Notes under the pieces: generated by a model
What the model was told of the DNA's origin: nothing
The model's database searches: none
The model's input: only the letters and a program-made list of their open reading frames with translations
Shown here: one piece after another, positions 28,839 through 43,589 of the stretch
How the letters are laid out: the number at the start of each line of letters is the position of its first letter
Numbering within the stretch: the first letter of the stretch is position 1
Made by a program: the position numbers and the translations under genes
Origin: Blastocystis sp. Blastoise
Lineage: Eukaryota; Sar; Bigyra; Opalinata; Blastocystidae
Assembly (NCBI GenBank): GCA_039096225.1
Contig: JBBPEB010000029.1
Span: 434,001-498,000 of the forward strand
Length of the DNA stretch: 64,000 bases
Reading direction: 5' to 3'

Positions 28839-30846
28839 CTTTCCAATTATCTTTAATAAAAAAAGAATGCTTCCCAAAATTACATATTATCACTTACGAC
28901 ATTACAATAAGTATATTAATATATTAATAAATAAATTATTATTCTTAATTTAGCTACAAAGAATTTTGATTCTTTATTTCCTGTTAATTTAATGTCTATG
29001 ATTGATACTATTCGTATACATTATATTGTTGATAGTTATGAAAAAGAGGAAATAGCTCTTCGTTTAGATGAATTAGTTTATACTCATTCAATTATTATTG
29101 ATATAACTAATATATGTAAATGTGGTATATATATATATATACACTTATGATTATAATACTATCTATATAATTAATTATATTTGTTTTCTTTTTATATAGA
29201 TGATTGGATGAATTATTTCCCGCATCTAAGAGAGTTAATTAAGAAAAATCTTATTATCTTTGATTATCTTTATATTGATTCTTCTCGTTCTGAAAATATC
29301 AAATTATTAGATTCTATTGAAGATTATAAGCAAAATATTGATAGTCTAAATATAACATTCAAGAGTATTATTAATTTATATAATAAATATGTGGTTAGCA
29401 TATTATAATAATAATATTTATTCATATATAGGTGATCGTCATGATAAAATTGATAAAAGAAATGCATTAGAAAGATTTTTGAAGAGTTATTTATTAGAAC
29501 ATTTAAATCAGTTAAATATATGGTGTATATATATATATATATATTATATTATATTATGTATTAATATTTATAGTTTATGAGAATATAAGTATAGAATATT
29601 TAACATGGATCTCAACTCTATTTAATGATAATAAGTTTAATAATATTCATCAAGTTAAAATTCATTTATATTATATCAATGAGGACTCATCATCTGTATA
29701 TTTAACTGCCTATGAAAATATAGTAGAGAAATTAATTTCTAAGGCTTCTAATGTTGATATATACTGTAATTATTTATATATATAATTATTATGTGTAATG
29801 ATGATTTATTTTATGATTTTTTACTATTATTATTATTAGTTTGTTACATGTCTTTTATAAATCGATTAATTCCTAAAGGTTGTTTCCATAATACAATTCG
29901 AGTAATTCTATGTATATCTAATGAATATATATTATGTTTGAATTATAATATATTATATTTTATCATATCATTATAATAAATATTAATTTAGATATTAATG
30001 ATATACCAGATGATAATTTTTGTAAACTCTATACTAAAGATAACTTCCCTCAATTAAAATCTATCAAGTTTTGTACATATATTATTAATAATATTTTATA
30101 TTATTAATCATATATATTTATATCTTATCATTATTTAAAAATTAATTTTATTAAAAAATATGTATATATATAGATAAAGATGATAAGGAATGGTGGAGTT
30201 CTTTTATTAAAATATTTTGTGAATATATGAATAATAATAACTTTCCCTCAGCAAGTATTTTTCGATTAAGTAGTATATTATAAATAAAATGATTCTATTC
30301 ATATTCATGAATATCGTTATTCTATAGAATGGTACGATGATAATTATGATGATTATGTTTATGATCCTAGTAATTATCTTTTCCGATGTAAATATGATAG
30401 TAATTCATTTATAGATACAATTATTGGTACTCATGGTATATATATGTATATCATATCATATCATATCATATTATGCATATATATAGATGAAAAGATGAGT
30501 AAATTTGAGATAGAAACGTTATTTGATTGTATAAATGAAAATAAAACTCAAAATATAAGAAGTTTAAAATTATGTATACAAATATTCTATATTCTATATT
30601 CATTCTTTAGATATTTATGATGAAGAGCAATTAATAAAACTAATCAATTTTATTACTAATGGAAAATTTCCAAAATTGAAAGAGTTTTTTTTTATTATCA
30701 GTATATATATATAGCTATTATTACCGCTATCATATTATATAGATTATCATATTTCATATGAACAAATTGATATATATAATCAACAATTAAAGGATTTACT
30801 ATTCATTCAGGAAAATCAAGTAAATTATACACTCGACAAAATATAA
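27111..30846 (+). CDS. BTB/T1-like domain plus FPxL-repeat protein, copy A
   Basis: About 19 short introns. The N-terminus is a BTB of the T1 type: DETKLWISKEFIEKYPQF, then SYYIDIPSSPMNKVVVFLM and the DSLNLKDSYDIYR helix. After it come irregular exon-sized repeats, each with a motif like IFPSLKEFTI, IFPNVTELIY, CFPKLHIITY, YFPHLRELI, NFPQLKSIKF, KFPKLKEFFF, recalling leucine-rich-repeat strands. The last exon ends YTLDKI with TAA at 30844-30846. With two exceptions the introns I could place are phase 1 (exons such as 27642-27728, 27771-27860, 27899-28261 are multiples of three). The start is uncertain: ATG 27111 (MPTSDFQLTDDK, then a phase-1 intron to 27206) parallels copy B; ATG 27139 gives one open exon that keeps FQDET. 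No function known. Copy B at 34322-38443 is the paralogue. Confidence 0.7.
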
Positions 30847-32410
30847 TAAATTCTTTATGTATATAATTCTTTATAACTTATATGATTACTTTTTTGATAA
30901 TTTTTTTTTTATTATTATTTCATTTATTAACGTTTTTATAAAGTTTATATATATTATTTTATTAATATATTTTCTTGTTTTATTTTTAAATATAAAAAAA
31001 CTACTGATTCAAAAAAAAATATAAATTTTTGTAATATATTTAAATGATTAGATTATAGAATACTATTTAGTGTTTATTATATATTTAATTTTTTGTGTTC
31101 ATAAAGAATCAACTTTATAAATATTTCTGCAGAATTATAATTATTAAAAGGATATCTTCATGTATAATTAAAACTGTTTTTAACGTTGTTTTTAAAAATA
31201 GATTAAAATTCGACTCTTGATAAACAAATTAATTAATATAATAAGAAAATCAATAAGTTTTTTACAATTTATTTTGCTTACTATTTTGCATATAAGATTT
31301 TTCTATTTAAGAACAGTTAGTTAGCAAGTGTTATAAGATAATTAAACAGATTATTTACTCCATATTTTTTATTTTCAATATAGATAATAGTTTATAATGA
31401 AGTATTAGTACATAAATAATTAAATTGAAATACTAATGAATCAAATCATAACTGTATTAATATATGTATTGTTAATAAAATATATTTTAATTAAAATACA
31501 ACGAGAATAATCATATTGGTGTTTTAATTCTTATTAAGATTATTATATATATAATATTCTTTAAATATAGAATATTAAAAGAGAATTATACACAGATTAT
31601 AGGTAAAATAAAATCATATATTAATTATTCATGTTTGCATATATTAATAGACAACCGACATATATATAATACATATTCTATTATCAATATAACTTTGAAG
31701 AGAATATCAAAAATAGTTTTATTCATCATATATATATAATTTAGTATCTATACGAATATGATAATTTGGATATCTTAATCAATTATTTTATAAATATATA
31801 GACAATAAAATAGTATAAACATAAAATGGCAGAATAATTAGAAGGAAATAGAAAATAAAGGAAGACTTTTGTATCTAAACACTAAAGAAGAGATTTTATT
31901 TGAGGAATAGAAACATATTGTGTAAATATGATATAAAAATAATTAATAAAGTATCAAATTCAGTCAGAAATCGGCAATGATTAAAAAACAATATATATTT
32001 ATTCATTTCTAAATAAGTAACGATTAGTATATATAAATATGTATACAAATGAAAATAAAAATAGATATGTATCTGTTTAAAATAAGAGACTTATTAATCA
32101 TAATGAAAAATAATTAAAAGATATATACTAATTAAGCATCTCATTCTGTCTCTAGCATCTTCTTGATTTCATATTAGTATTTAATTACCTATTTAAAGTA
32201 ATATGTGAAGTGAAGATCCACAATGAATTACCTATTTTAAGGAATCCTTAGTAGATTCTTGTAGATCCTATTAATTAATAATCATTTAAAATAATAGTTT
32301 TCATTTTAATTGAATAATAAGAGAATAATAAAGAATCAAAAGATATATATTTAAAGAACAAAATAAACAGGGGAAAATAAATAATTTATTTAATTAGCAT
32401 TATTTCATTA
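30847..32410. other. Gene-poor AT region, nothing recognised
   Basis: About 1.56 kb, A+T near 85 percent, no supported ORF or repeat. Contains a short direct repeat around 32208-32240 (AATTACCTATTT twice), otherwise featureless to me. Confidence 0.45.
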
Positions 32411-33952
32411 ATGGTGAAAGAAAAGGTGTTATTTGATATTGATAAATTCAATAAATTGAAGGAGGATATCAATGTATATGAAGAATTGATGAAAGATGTT
32501 GTTAATGTATTTGGATCAGTAATGAATCTTGGTATACATTCTGGAATATCAATTAATAGAATTATAAAACATATTGGAGATGATTATATTGAAAATAAAT
32601 CTAAATTAGCTTGTGGTATTTCATTTTTTGATGATTTTCCTGAAGAAACTGTTGAAAATAATTATAGAAATAAGCGTAAATATCCTGATGAATGTGATGA
32701 AGATATAGATTTCATTAGATTTACGAATAATGGCCCTGTATTTCAAATATCGAAATCTGTTTTAGATACTTTGAAAGGTTCTTTTATAGATGATCAACGT
32801 GAAGAAGAAAAAAGAACGAATGATGGAACTGCATTTCTTGATTATAGAGGTAATGATATTTTTATTTACTATTTAATAGATTATTTGAATGGAAAGAAAG
32901 TAGATTTTAATTCTTTTTCTTATGAAGAACAATTAGAATTATTGAATTTATTTGAATTTTGTGGATTAGTGATTCCTATAGATTTGGTTGCTTGTAGAGA
33001 AAGAAGAGACCGAAAGATGAAGAAATATGAAGAAGGAGATGAAATAGAATTGATTATTAATGGAAATAAGAGTGATATTATTAAAGAATATTTGATAAAG
33101 AATGGATTATGGAATAATTATGTTAAGAATTATAATAATAGATTTATTGATTATAAACCTGTAGATGATAGTTTATATATGAATAAACATTATGAATATA
33201 TTGAATATATTACTCAATATATAAATAATGGATATATAGATATAGAAGAAGATAAGATAAGTGATATTAATAAAGAATTATTAGAGAAAGAAATGGTTGA
33301 ATTATTTGGTGATAAAGGAAGAGAAGCTGCTAAAGAAGCAATGATTCCAGGATGGTTCAAGCAATCAACTATTATTGATGAAGAACTTGAGAGATCATTA
33401 GTGAATTGGCTTGGTAAAGAAAAGAAATGGAAATTGTTATTTAGAGCAAGTGAACATGACTACTTAGCAAGTGAATTCCATAAGTATTGTGATAATAAAG
33501 GAGAGACAGTCACTATAATTAAGCATATAGGCCATAATAATCATATTAATATATTTGGAGGATATACAGATCAAAGTTGGGCTGGTTCAAATAGTATATT
33601 TATTTTTTATTAATTATTCAATATGATTTATATAGGTTTTAAATCTTATTCTAAAGAATTTCTATTTACATTAAGTAATGAACATGGCATTCCTCCTACT
33701 AAATATGATTATACAAATAGTGATATAAGTGCAGGTATATATTGTAGTTCTTCTTATAGTCCTGTATTTGGAGGTTGTTCTGATATAACTATATGTGATG
33801 AATGTCATAGTAATACCAATTCATTTTGTAATGCAACACGCTATGAAGAGATGAATACTCCTCAAAAAAAATCATTATTTGTGAATACTAATAATGCTAA
33901 TTCTAGAAATGATTTTACAGTAGAAGATTATGAAGTCTGGGGAAGAACTTAA
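32411..33952 (+). CDS. BTB/T1-like plus TLDc domain protein, copy 2
   Basis: Exons 32411-33593 and 33636-33952 give 499 residues, same architecture as the gene at 7657-9469. N-terminal VKEKVLFDIDKFNKLKEDINVYEEL; T1-like BTB (IRFTNNGPVFQISKSVLDTL, DGTAFLDYRGND, LIDYLNGKKVDF); C-terminal TLDc (SEHDYLASEFHKYCDNKGE, IFGGYTDQSW, then the second exon with KEFLFTLSNEHG, SYSPVFGGCSDITICDECHSN, and the final FTVEDYEVWG). The TLDc intron is at the same place and phase as in copy 1, while the intron before ASEHDY in copy 1 is missing here. Codon use is strongly A/T-ending, more so than copy 1. It sits between the two convergent BTB-FPxL genes. Confidence 0.85.
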
Positions 33953-34321
33953 TATATATAGTTGCATAGATATATTCACAATACTTTTTTTTTATATACA
34001 TTCATTTATATATATACTTTGTTTTATATCCATTATAATATTTGTTATATATGCTTTTTTTCTTTTATTTTTAATCATCATATTTTATATAATATAGTCT
34101 ATTAATGAATATTTAAAATCACTATTATTGAATAGTTTAGAATGAATAAAAAATTTAAAACTACAAAATAACATTTCTATACAAAAAAATATTATAAATA
34201 ATTGTATATAATATTTTTTGTAAACAACAAATATAACTACAATAAATTTCTTTACAAAACATCGATTAACAACATAATAAACCCATAAATAAACAGCATA
34301 TATATAAATATTATTTATAAT
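33953..34321. other. Convergent spacer, nothing recognised
   Basis: 369 bp of AT-rich 3' flanks between BTB-TLDc copy 2 and BTB-FPxL copy B. Confidence 0.5.
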
Positions 34322-37300
34322 TTAATAATCATCATCTTGTAAACGGCATTGAATAATTTCACAATAAAATAAATGAGTATCATTATAAGATTGTAATAAT
34401 GTCACTTCTTCATTGAAATCAAATGATGCTATATATATTATAAATTATATATTAAAAAAATACAGTATAAATATATTTTGATTTTCTTCAAGAATGGAAA
34501 TGTATCCTTTACTACTAACTGTACAATATTTGTTAAAACTGAACAATTTGAGATAACTAAAAAAATAATATGTATATATTACAAACATATATATAAATCA
34601 TAATAAAAATACATATTTCTAAGTATTGAATATTCTTTGAATACTTTGAGTTTAATTGATTATATATATAGTTTTCATAGGAATGAATAGAGTTACCAAA
34701 ACAGCAAATATCTTTACACATAATAATAGAAGTAATTGGTTTATGTAAATAGAAAGAAAAGGATGGAAATGACTCAAGTAAATGAATATCAATAGTGTTA
34801 TCACCAACTATAGAATAGGAAAATCATGATGAATTCTAGTTACTATTATATATAACTTATTAATATAAATAATAATTGTAAATTGAAAAAAATGTAAAAT
34901 ATATATATAAATAGAATAATTAATTCAATTAGAATATATATACACATTAGTTTAATTGATATTTTGAACGTATTAAGATTCTGAAAAGAAGAAGAAGAAG
35001 CATTTTTGAATGAATCAATAAATGTATATATATGAGTAACATCAAACGAAATAGAACCTAAATAGTGTTTTATATAATAATAATATAGTTAATTAATTGA
35101 AATAATTAAATACATATATATATATAGTTTAGTATATAATTATTAGATTTATATAATTAAAAAACAAGAATAGCATAAATATAGATATAAAATTGATTAA
35201 TAATATTATAAGAACACTATAATACTATAGTATAAAATAGAATATAGTCTATATACAAGGACATAGAATAGATACTATTTTCAAGTTATTTAATTGTCTT
35301 TTATCAAGTTCATTAAATAGAGTAAGACTTAAACTCTCTATAGTATCATCTATATATATAAACAGTAATTATAGAATAGATATTAACAAATATCTTATAC
35401 TAAAATAAAGATATAATTCTTGTAAATTAGACCATAAAGGAAGTTGTATAGTATCCTTTGAAAATAATAAATATTTTGCTAGAATAGAATCTATATATAA
35501 ATTATAAGTAATATTTTGAATAAGAATATAAATAATATTTTTACCTGAAATATATATATATTGAATATTATTTGTAAATAATGAAAAGAATTTATAAAAA
35601 ACATCATTAATTTCCTTTATATATTGTAAATTAGGTGTTTCAAATAATGAAAAATAAGCTTGATGTTTATCTATATATATAATCAATATTCATTGTTTAT
35701 AATTTTAATATATATACCTATTGTTAATTTATTCACAGTAGTATAATTACATGTTGATAAGAATGACAAATATTCATTATAATACTCATTTATTTTTTCA
35801 TCTATAATATCAATTACTATATATATATATAAAGAAAAGAATAATAAATGATTACAGTGAATAGATATTGCTTCTAAATGATCGCAATTGATTCGTTCAT
35901 ATATATATTCCATCCTGTGTAATATAGAATAATCTGTACTATTAGCTTCTATATATATATATTAAATAATAAAGTTTTTAATATTGAATATTTTATTATA
36001 AATAGATTATTTCAATACAAAATATATTATTTTAATATAAATAATATATATAAAATAAATATATACCGACATCAATGAATTTAGAAGGATATAAGTTCAA
36101 ATCAATAAGTGAATAATCACTGAGACTTTCAGATATATCATCAACTATAAAAATAAATAATATAGAATAATTTTATATATATAACAATATACAATCAAAA
36201 TAAACCTCATAATCAATTAATAATCCCGAATATAATACTCTTTTCATTAATTCATCAAATTTATCAATTATTATATATGCTAAATATTATTATTATTATA
36301 AATACTATTCACAATTATGATCATATATATATATATATATACATTGAATAGTAATATCATGATGTTTCTTCACTTGAAAAATGGTTTCTAATGATTCTAC
36401 ATTTATAGGAAATGTATTCTTATATAAGTTTGAATGTTTTATATATATTATATCTATTAATTCTAAAAGTGAATAGGGTACTAAATATTTGGCTAATCTA
36501 GATTGAATATCGTACGGACAACAACAATAATAGTTACTAAGATCATATATAGATAACTTTGGGAAATGAGTTTTTGTAAAGAAATGAAGTAATTCGATTT
36601 GAAATTCGATATCACATTGATCTGTATGATCACCTATATATAGAAAATATATAATTATAAATATAATGTTTATATACCATTAATTTCTAGAGTTGTAACA
36701 TTATCAAAAATATGTGTGCTTATAATCTCTTGAATTAAATTTTGATATTTTGAATAGAATTTACTTTGAATATCTAAATATATATAGATTTAATATAAAC
36801 AGTATTATTATTATAACAATATATAAATATACAATTAAGAATATTAAATATATAAATATGATCAAATATTCCATTCTTTAATGCTCTTAAAAGTGGGTGC
36901 ATTTCTAGATTTATTATTTCTTTTTGTCTTGCTATATATAATAATAATAAGAAGAAATAGAATTCTATATATATACATTTTGTTTTTATTTCTTGTATTT
37001 GTTTACATATAGGCATATTAAGTATATAATTAAAGATTTCATAACATTCATCACTTAAATATCTATATACATTTATATACTTAAATTATTGTTACAAAAC
37101 AAAAAAGATTAAAAATAGAATTATAAATAATAGTGTCTATATTATTACTCTAAAATGGGATGCAAAATATCACGAACTATATATATATATTAATAAGATA
37201 TATATAGATATAATTTACTATTTTCATTATTTATATAATAGAAAATATAGCTAATTGTTTTCTTCTTCTTTTTAATATCAGCATCATTTTTCTCTAATTC

Positions 37301-38443
37301 TTTTTGTTTCTCATTATATTCACGGGAATAATCATCATCAATCTCATAATATAAATATGATTTTTCTTCTTCTTTCAAAGAGTGTATTTCATTATTTGTA
37401 TTTAAAGGTATAATTTCTTCTTTATTATCTTCTTTATTATCATCTTTATTCATAAATGAATGATTGAAAGCCATTTCTTCATGTTCATTTTTATAGTTTT
37501 CAAACGATTCAGGGTAATGTTGTGAATAATAACTACGACTATACTCATTATAATGATACTCATTATTGTCATATTCTTTAGAATCTATTTGTATAGTCTG
37601 TTTCTGAGGATAATAAGACACTATATATATATATATATATAAAATACTATATTACATATTCATACCATTTATTTTATATTGATTCATAGAAGGAAATAGC
37701 TCATGTAAATTGGAGGGATATATATATTCATAAGGAATTCTATCATCAAAATCATCTATATATATATTAATATATATTATAATATATATATACATTGTAA
37801 AATAACTGTTGTAACTTTAAAAATCTCAAATAATTTTGAATATTTTTGAAATAATAAGTTTCTTTCTTCTGTAAATATATCTATAAAAATAAAGAAATGA
37901 AAAGAATTCAACAATATACTATTAATAGTTAATTCCTTTTCTTTATCGAATTCAAATAAATCACCATAATTACTATATATATAACACATATAACATATAT
38001 ATATTACATTTCACATTCATTTTGTTCAATGATTTTTTGCATACTTAAAATCAAATAATCATATATTTTCATTTGATATTCAAGAAATGAACTAGCAAAG
38101 AAATGTTTTAATCCAGAATATATATCTAATATATCTGTAAGTGACAAAGTATCCAGAGATAATTCGTTTTCCATATATAATACAATTCTATCAATATGAA
38201 GAGTAGGAGAATCAACAAAATATGCATCTTCATCTTTCAAATAATTTGCTTTATTTAAATAGATTAATGAAAGCAATGATTCGGGATAATGATTAAGAAA
38301 TGACACTGAAATCTTAATTCTAGTCTCATCTTGAAAGATAAAATCAACTATATTATATATGCATAGTTCATATATAATAAAATAATAAGAAGAATACCTA
38401 GTTTTTCTTGATCACACTTAATTTCATTTATTATTTCTGACAT
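34322..38443 (-). CDS. BTB/T1-like domain plus FPxL-repeat protein, copy B
   Basis: Starts MSEIINEIKCDQEKL (ATG 38441-38443), phase-1 intron, then the T1-like BTB exon 38004-38347: FQDETRIKISVSFLNHYPES, AYFVDSPTLHIDRIVLYM, DTLSLTDILDIYSGLK. Downstream exons parallel copy A: RIPYEYIYPSNLHELFPSM against IPLEYICPSCIKDIFPSL, and IISTHIFDNVTTLEI against IMTTHIFPNVTELIY. A low-complexity acidic exon (37190-37621; Tyr/Asn/Glu-rich, then a Lys run) is longer than its copy A counterpart. Other repeat exons: FFTKTHFPKLSIYDL and NVESLETIFQVKK. The last exon ends CRLQDDDY before TAA 34322-34324. Most introns again follow G or T of a split codon (phase 1). Not every exon between 34.4 and 36.2 kb was resolved. 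No function known. Confidence 0.7.
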
Positions 38444-38828
38444 ATTTTTTATATTGAATCCAATATGCTATTTTAACGAATTCTAACAAATAATTAACTG
38501 ATAAAACGTAAAAGAAAATGAATTATGCTTAATAATAATGTTGAAAAAAATAACGTGGAAAATAGATAGATATCCTGTCAAAAACAGTAATTACACAAAA
38601 AAATATTTTTTATTTTTTGTTTTTAAATTCTGAAAAACCAATGCAACACGAATTTCATATTTGTTCTGAAATTTTCTGAATCGAAAAAAGGTAATTTGTT
38701 CTTTTACGTGGTTATTCTTTAAAGTAGTTTTATCTCTACATTTAACTAGTATTAAGTATAAGTATGATTGCTTTTTGTTTTTTAGTTATTAGGATTAATT
38801 GGATAATTTGTTTTCTTTAGAGTTTACT
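38444..38828. promoter_or_regulatory. Divergent intergenic region copy B / exportin-2
   Basis: 385 bp between divergent start codons; higher GC than introns in the middle (TTCTGAATCG region, ACGTGG) and a T-rich approach to the exportin start. No specific site named. Confidence 0.35.
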
Positions 38829-40719
38829 ATGAACCAAGATCAATTTGCTGCCCTTATTGACTGTTTTGATCATTGTAATGCTATAGACAAGAAGATAAGG
38901 TAATTAGTATATCAAGCTATAGTTAGCTATGGGATTATAGAGATGAAGCTGAACATGCGTTAGAAGATAGCCAAGAAACAGAAGGATTTACTATAATGCT
39001 ATTAAACATCCTTGGTATAGAGACTGTTTCCAAACAAATCAGGTATGATAGTATCTGTGACTTTCATGTTTTTAATAAATTATTGAAATTTTGTTTAGAT
39101 ATCAAATCGCTATTTACTTTAAGAATTGTGTAAAGAAATTCTGGAAACAAAGCAATGTAAATATGGATAATTAAAAATAATTTTTTATAAATGCTATTTT
39201 TGTTTAATTATATATATATATAGGATCATTATACTATTCCTGAATCCGAAAAGCTTCAAATTCGTAATTCTATTATTAATGCTGTTGTTTCTTCTGATGA
39301 TTATATATCAAAATTACTTTCTGATTGTATATATATAAATAATTATTCATTAATGTTTTTTTAAATAACAATATAATTTTATTGCTATTGTTATTGTTGT
39401 ATATATATTATTAATGCTTGAAAATAATAATAGAATTTTGTTGCTATATAATTAAATATATTATATATTAGTACATTTATTTATTATATGTATACTAATT
39501 TTTTTATAGTTGCTTAATTTTGTTTATATATAAATATATTTTTAATTCTTTTTATTCTATTTTGTATATTGTTTATTATTTATCGTCATATATTTTTATA
39601 ATACATATTCATTTAAATATATAATTATATATATATATAGCAATATCTATAATAGCTGAAGAGGATTTTCCTCAACGTTGGGAATCTGTATATAGTCAGT
39701 TATTAGAGAAAGTTGACAGTGGAAATATTATTAGTCTCCGTAGAATCTTAGAATGTGCGAATAATATCATTAGACATTATTCGGGTAAAGCAGAAGTTGA
39801 TGAAGTATATATACATATTAATTAGATATGATTTATTTATTTAAATAATATCTATTTAAAAAATTATTATTATATATTAGTTATTTAATGTGTATTATAT
39901 ATATAGAATTTATACCCTGTTCGTTTATGTTTAGATCAATTTGGTATTCATTTATTTGATATTTGGAAAGCACTCAATTCTATTATTGATGACACAAGTA
40001 TATATATATATATATAATTATATAATTATTAGTATAATAATTCATTTGATTATTGTTATATATAAGTATATTTATCTATTTAAAATAATTTATTAATTAT
40101 TATAAAATATTTATAATATAATATACTATATATACTATATAGGAGATCCTTCAATGTTAGGTATATTATTAGATTGTTTATCTTATATTGCTTCTATCTA
40201 TTCTTCTCTCTGTTGGTTTGACCTTCCTGATATATTCGAAGATCAACTAGAAGAATGGATGAATGAATTTATAAAATACTTATCTAGAGACTTTGATATT
40301 ATAGGTATATATATATAGATGATGATGATTATTATTATTATTATTATTATGATTATGATTATGATTATTATTTTAATTATTATATATATATAGAAAGTGG
40401 TTATGAAGAAGGTCCAGTTGAAAGATTGAAGGCAAGTATCATTGAAATTATGTCTACGTATATATATACATATACATATATATATAATAAGTGAAATATA
40501 ATAATACCAAAGCTCAAAATACTAATAAACATAGTATTTATATATATGTATATATAGAATAGAGAGTAGAAATAACTTATTATTTCTTCCATATGCTAAG
40601 ACTATAACTGAAAAAGTCTGGAATATATTAAGTGATGCTAAATATAAAGAAGAAGATCGATATAATACTATATATAAAAATGGATTAACTTATCTTGCTT
40701 CTGTATATATATATATAAC

Positions 40720-40769
<50 letters not shown>

Positions 40770-40941
40770 TATATATATATATATATAGATGTCTAAGCTT
40801 CCTTCGAATCAGTCCTTGTTTACTGGTGAAAGTCTTCAGATTATTATACAGAATATTATTATTCCTTGTTTATTATTTACTGATGATGATATGAATAACT
40901 ATGAAGACATGCCTTATGAATATATTCAAAATGAACTAGAA

Positions 40942-40987
<46 letters not shown>

Positions 40988-42554
40988 TATATTATTTATA
41001 TATATTATATTTTTATTATATATTATTTATGTTATTTATATATTATTATTAGTATTTAAAATTACTATATATTTATATATAACATTTTTTTAATATATTA
41101 ATATATAACAAATTTTATTTATATAATCCCCTCCTAATCCCCCATAATCCCCCATAGGATGCTAACGGCAATAGTCGTAAACGAGCGTGCCATGATGTAT
41201 TATATTCTATGAGACAATTCTATAATGAACAAGTATATATATACATATATAAAATTACTTTTTTATACTTATTATTATTTCTATTATATTCATTATGCCT
41301 ATTATTATAGATATATTTATTATTTATTATTATTATATTTATTATATATAGTTAATTATGATATCCATGCAAACAATGTCTCCTTTCTTGGCGCTATCGA
41401 ATCCCTCCCAATGGCGGGAAAAAGAAGCATGCCTCTCTCTATTTATGTATATATCTTCTGGTTTCCAAACAGCTATGCAAGGCATCAAAGATTATAATAA
41501 GGATGTGAATATTAATGAATTCTTTACTTTATATATTATTCCAGAATTAGCAGTATTTATTTATTATTATTATTATTATATTTATTATTATTATTATTAC
41601 ATATATTATTATATATATATATGTATGTATATATTATTATATTTATTAATATATATATATAGAAAGCTGATGGTACTTGTCCGCCTGTGCTATTAACACG
41701 TTGCCTCTATTTATGTTTACTATATAGAAATGTATTAGATACTTCTCTTCTGAATCCTATTTTCAGCTATTTACTGAATATTCTTCAGTTCACATCTCCT
41801 TCAAATCATCTTTTGGCTGCTATTACTATCGAGAAATATCTTTCTATTAAAAATTGTATATATATATATAGAATACATGTATTTATGTATAGATACAAAT
41901 ATTTATTTATAATATATTCATTTTATTATTGTTTTTTTATCTATATATATAGTATCTATTACTATTTTTGTCTACACTATATTATTATTATTTTATCATA
42001 TATATATATATATATAGTACAGAATCGTTCACAAAGTTTCTTTTCTTCTTCTTCTTTCTCTTCTCTCTCTACTACTGTTAATACATTATGCTGCTACATA
42101 CAAGAGGGTAATGCATCCCTAATGCATCAATATTATCTACGTACTCTTACAGCTATTGTTACTATATGTAAAGAACAATTTCTTCCTCTCCTCCCCGCCA
42201 CAGTTTCTATCCTCTCCACCGCTGTCTCGGCTTCTGCCGCTATTAGTGATTCTCCTAATCCTGTATATACTCATTATTTATTTGAATGTATTGGAGCACT
42301 GATGCGTATAACTATATCTATTAATCCAACGATGTTAAATACTTTTGAAGACTATTTTATTCAACCTTTTACTAATGTATATATATATATATATCATTAT
42401 TACTATTATATTTCTATTTTTCAATGCTTATTATTATGTTTATTATATATATAGATGATTCAAGATGCAAATAATGATTGTGTGTCTTATGTTATTCAAA
42501 TATTATCATATGTATTATTATTATTATTATTATTATTATTCATATTCATATTCA

Positions 42555-42595
<41 letters not shown>

Positions 42596-43059
42596 GTATA
42601 TATATATAGATGTTTGAATTACATGGAACTACTTCAGTAAATGAACAATATGTATATTAATAATAATAATATACAATATCATATATATATATATATATAT
42701 ATATAGGCTCTTATACTTCCTGTGCTGTTAGCAGAACCCCTCTGGAATGTTAACGGCAACGTAACACCTCTAATTCGATTTATAAGAGCTTATTGTCGTT
42801 ATATGCCTTCGTTAATTACCGCGAATATTCTCTCCATTTTAACGTTATTCAGAAATTTAATTGGTAAAGCAGCCACACGATGGGATGGATTTGATTTGCT
42901 GGAAGGAATTGTGTTCTTTTTACCGTTAGATTCGTACAAACAATATTTAACAACAATTTGGCAAATTTTAATTACATTATCTCAAGTATAAATATTTAAA
43001 ATATTTATTGTTGAATACATATATAAATTATATATAAGTATTCTTTTGTTTATATTATA

Positions 43060-43145
<86 letters not shown>

Positions 43146-43546
43146 GCTTTCTATTCTTCGTGGTCGTTTTTATATTATATATATATTTGCGTTATTTTCA
43201 GCTCTTTATGGACCTGAATATGCCTCTATATTATTGAGAAATAACCACGGGGAAGAGAAATTTTTAGCTTTTCTTAAGACTGTTTCAAAAGGAATTATAT
43301 ATCCTTCTAGTCCAACGCAACATAAGATTCTTGTAGCAGGTCTTTGTCGTGTATTCTTAGAAGATCCTCAAATGAAGTCGATAACCGCGGGAGACACCGT
43401 TTGTTTCAGCCTAACAGCTCTTCTCTGTAGTATTAGCAGTTCCGTGGGAATTCAGAGTAGTCTTGATCAAGAAGAAACACAAGATGATTTTGAAGTATAT
43501 ATATATATATATGTGTAAATAATAATTAATATATTAATTATTATTA

Positions 43547-43589
<43 letters not shown>

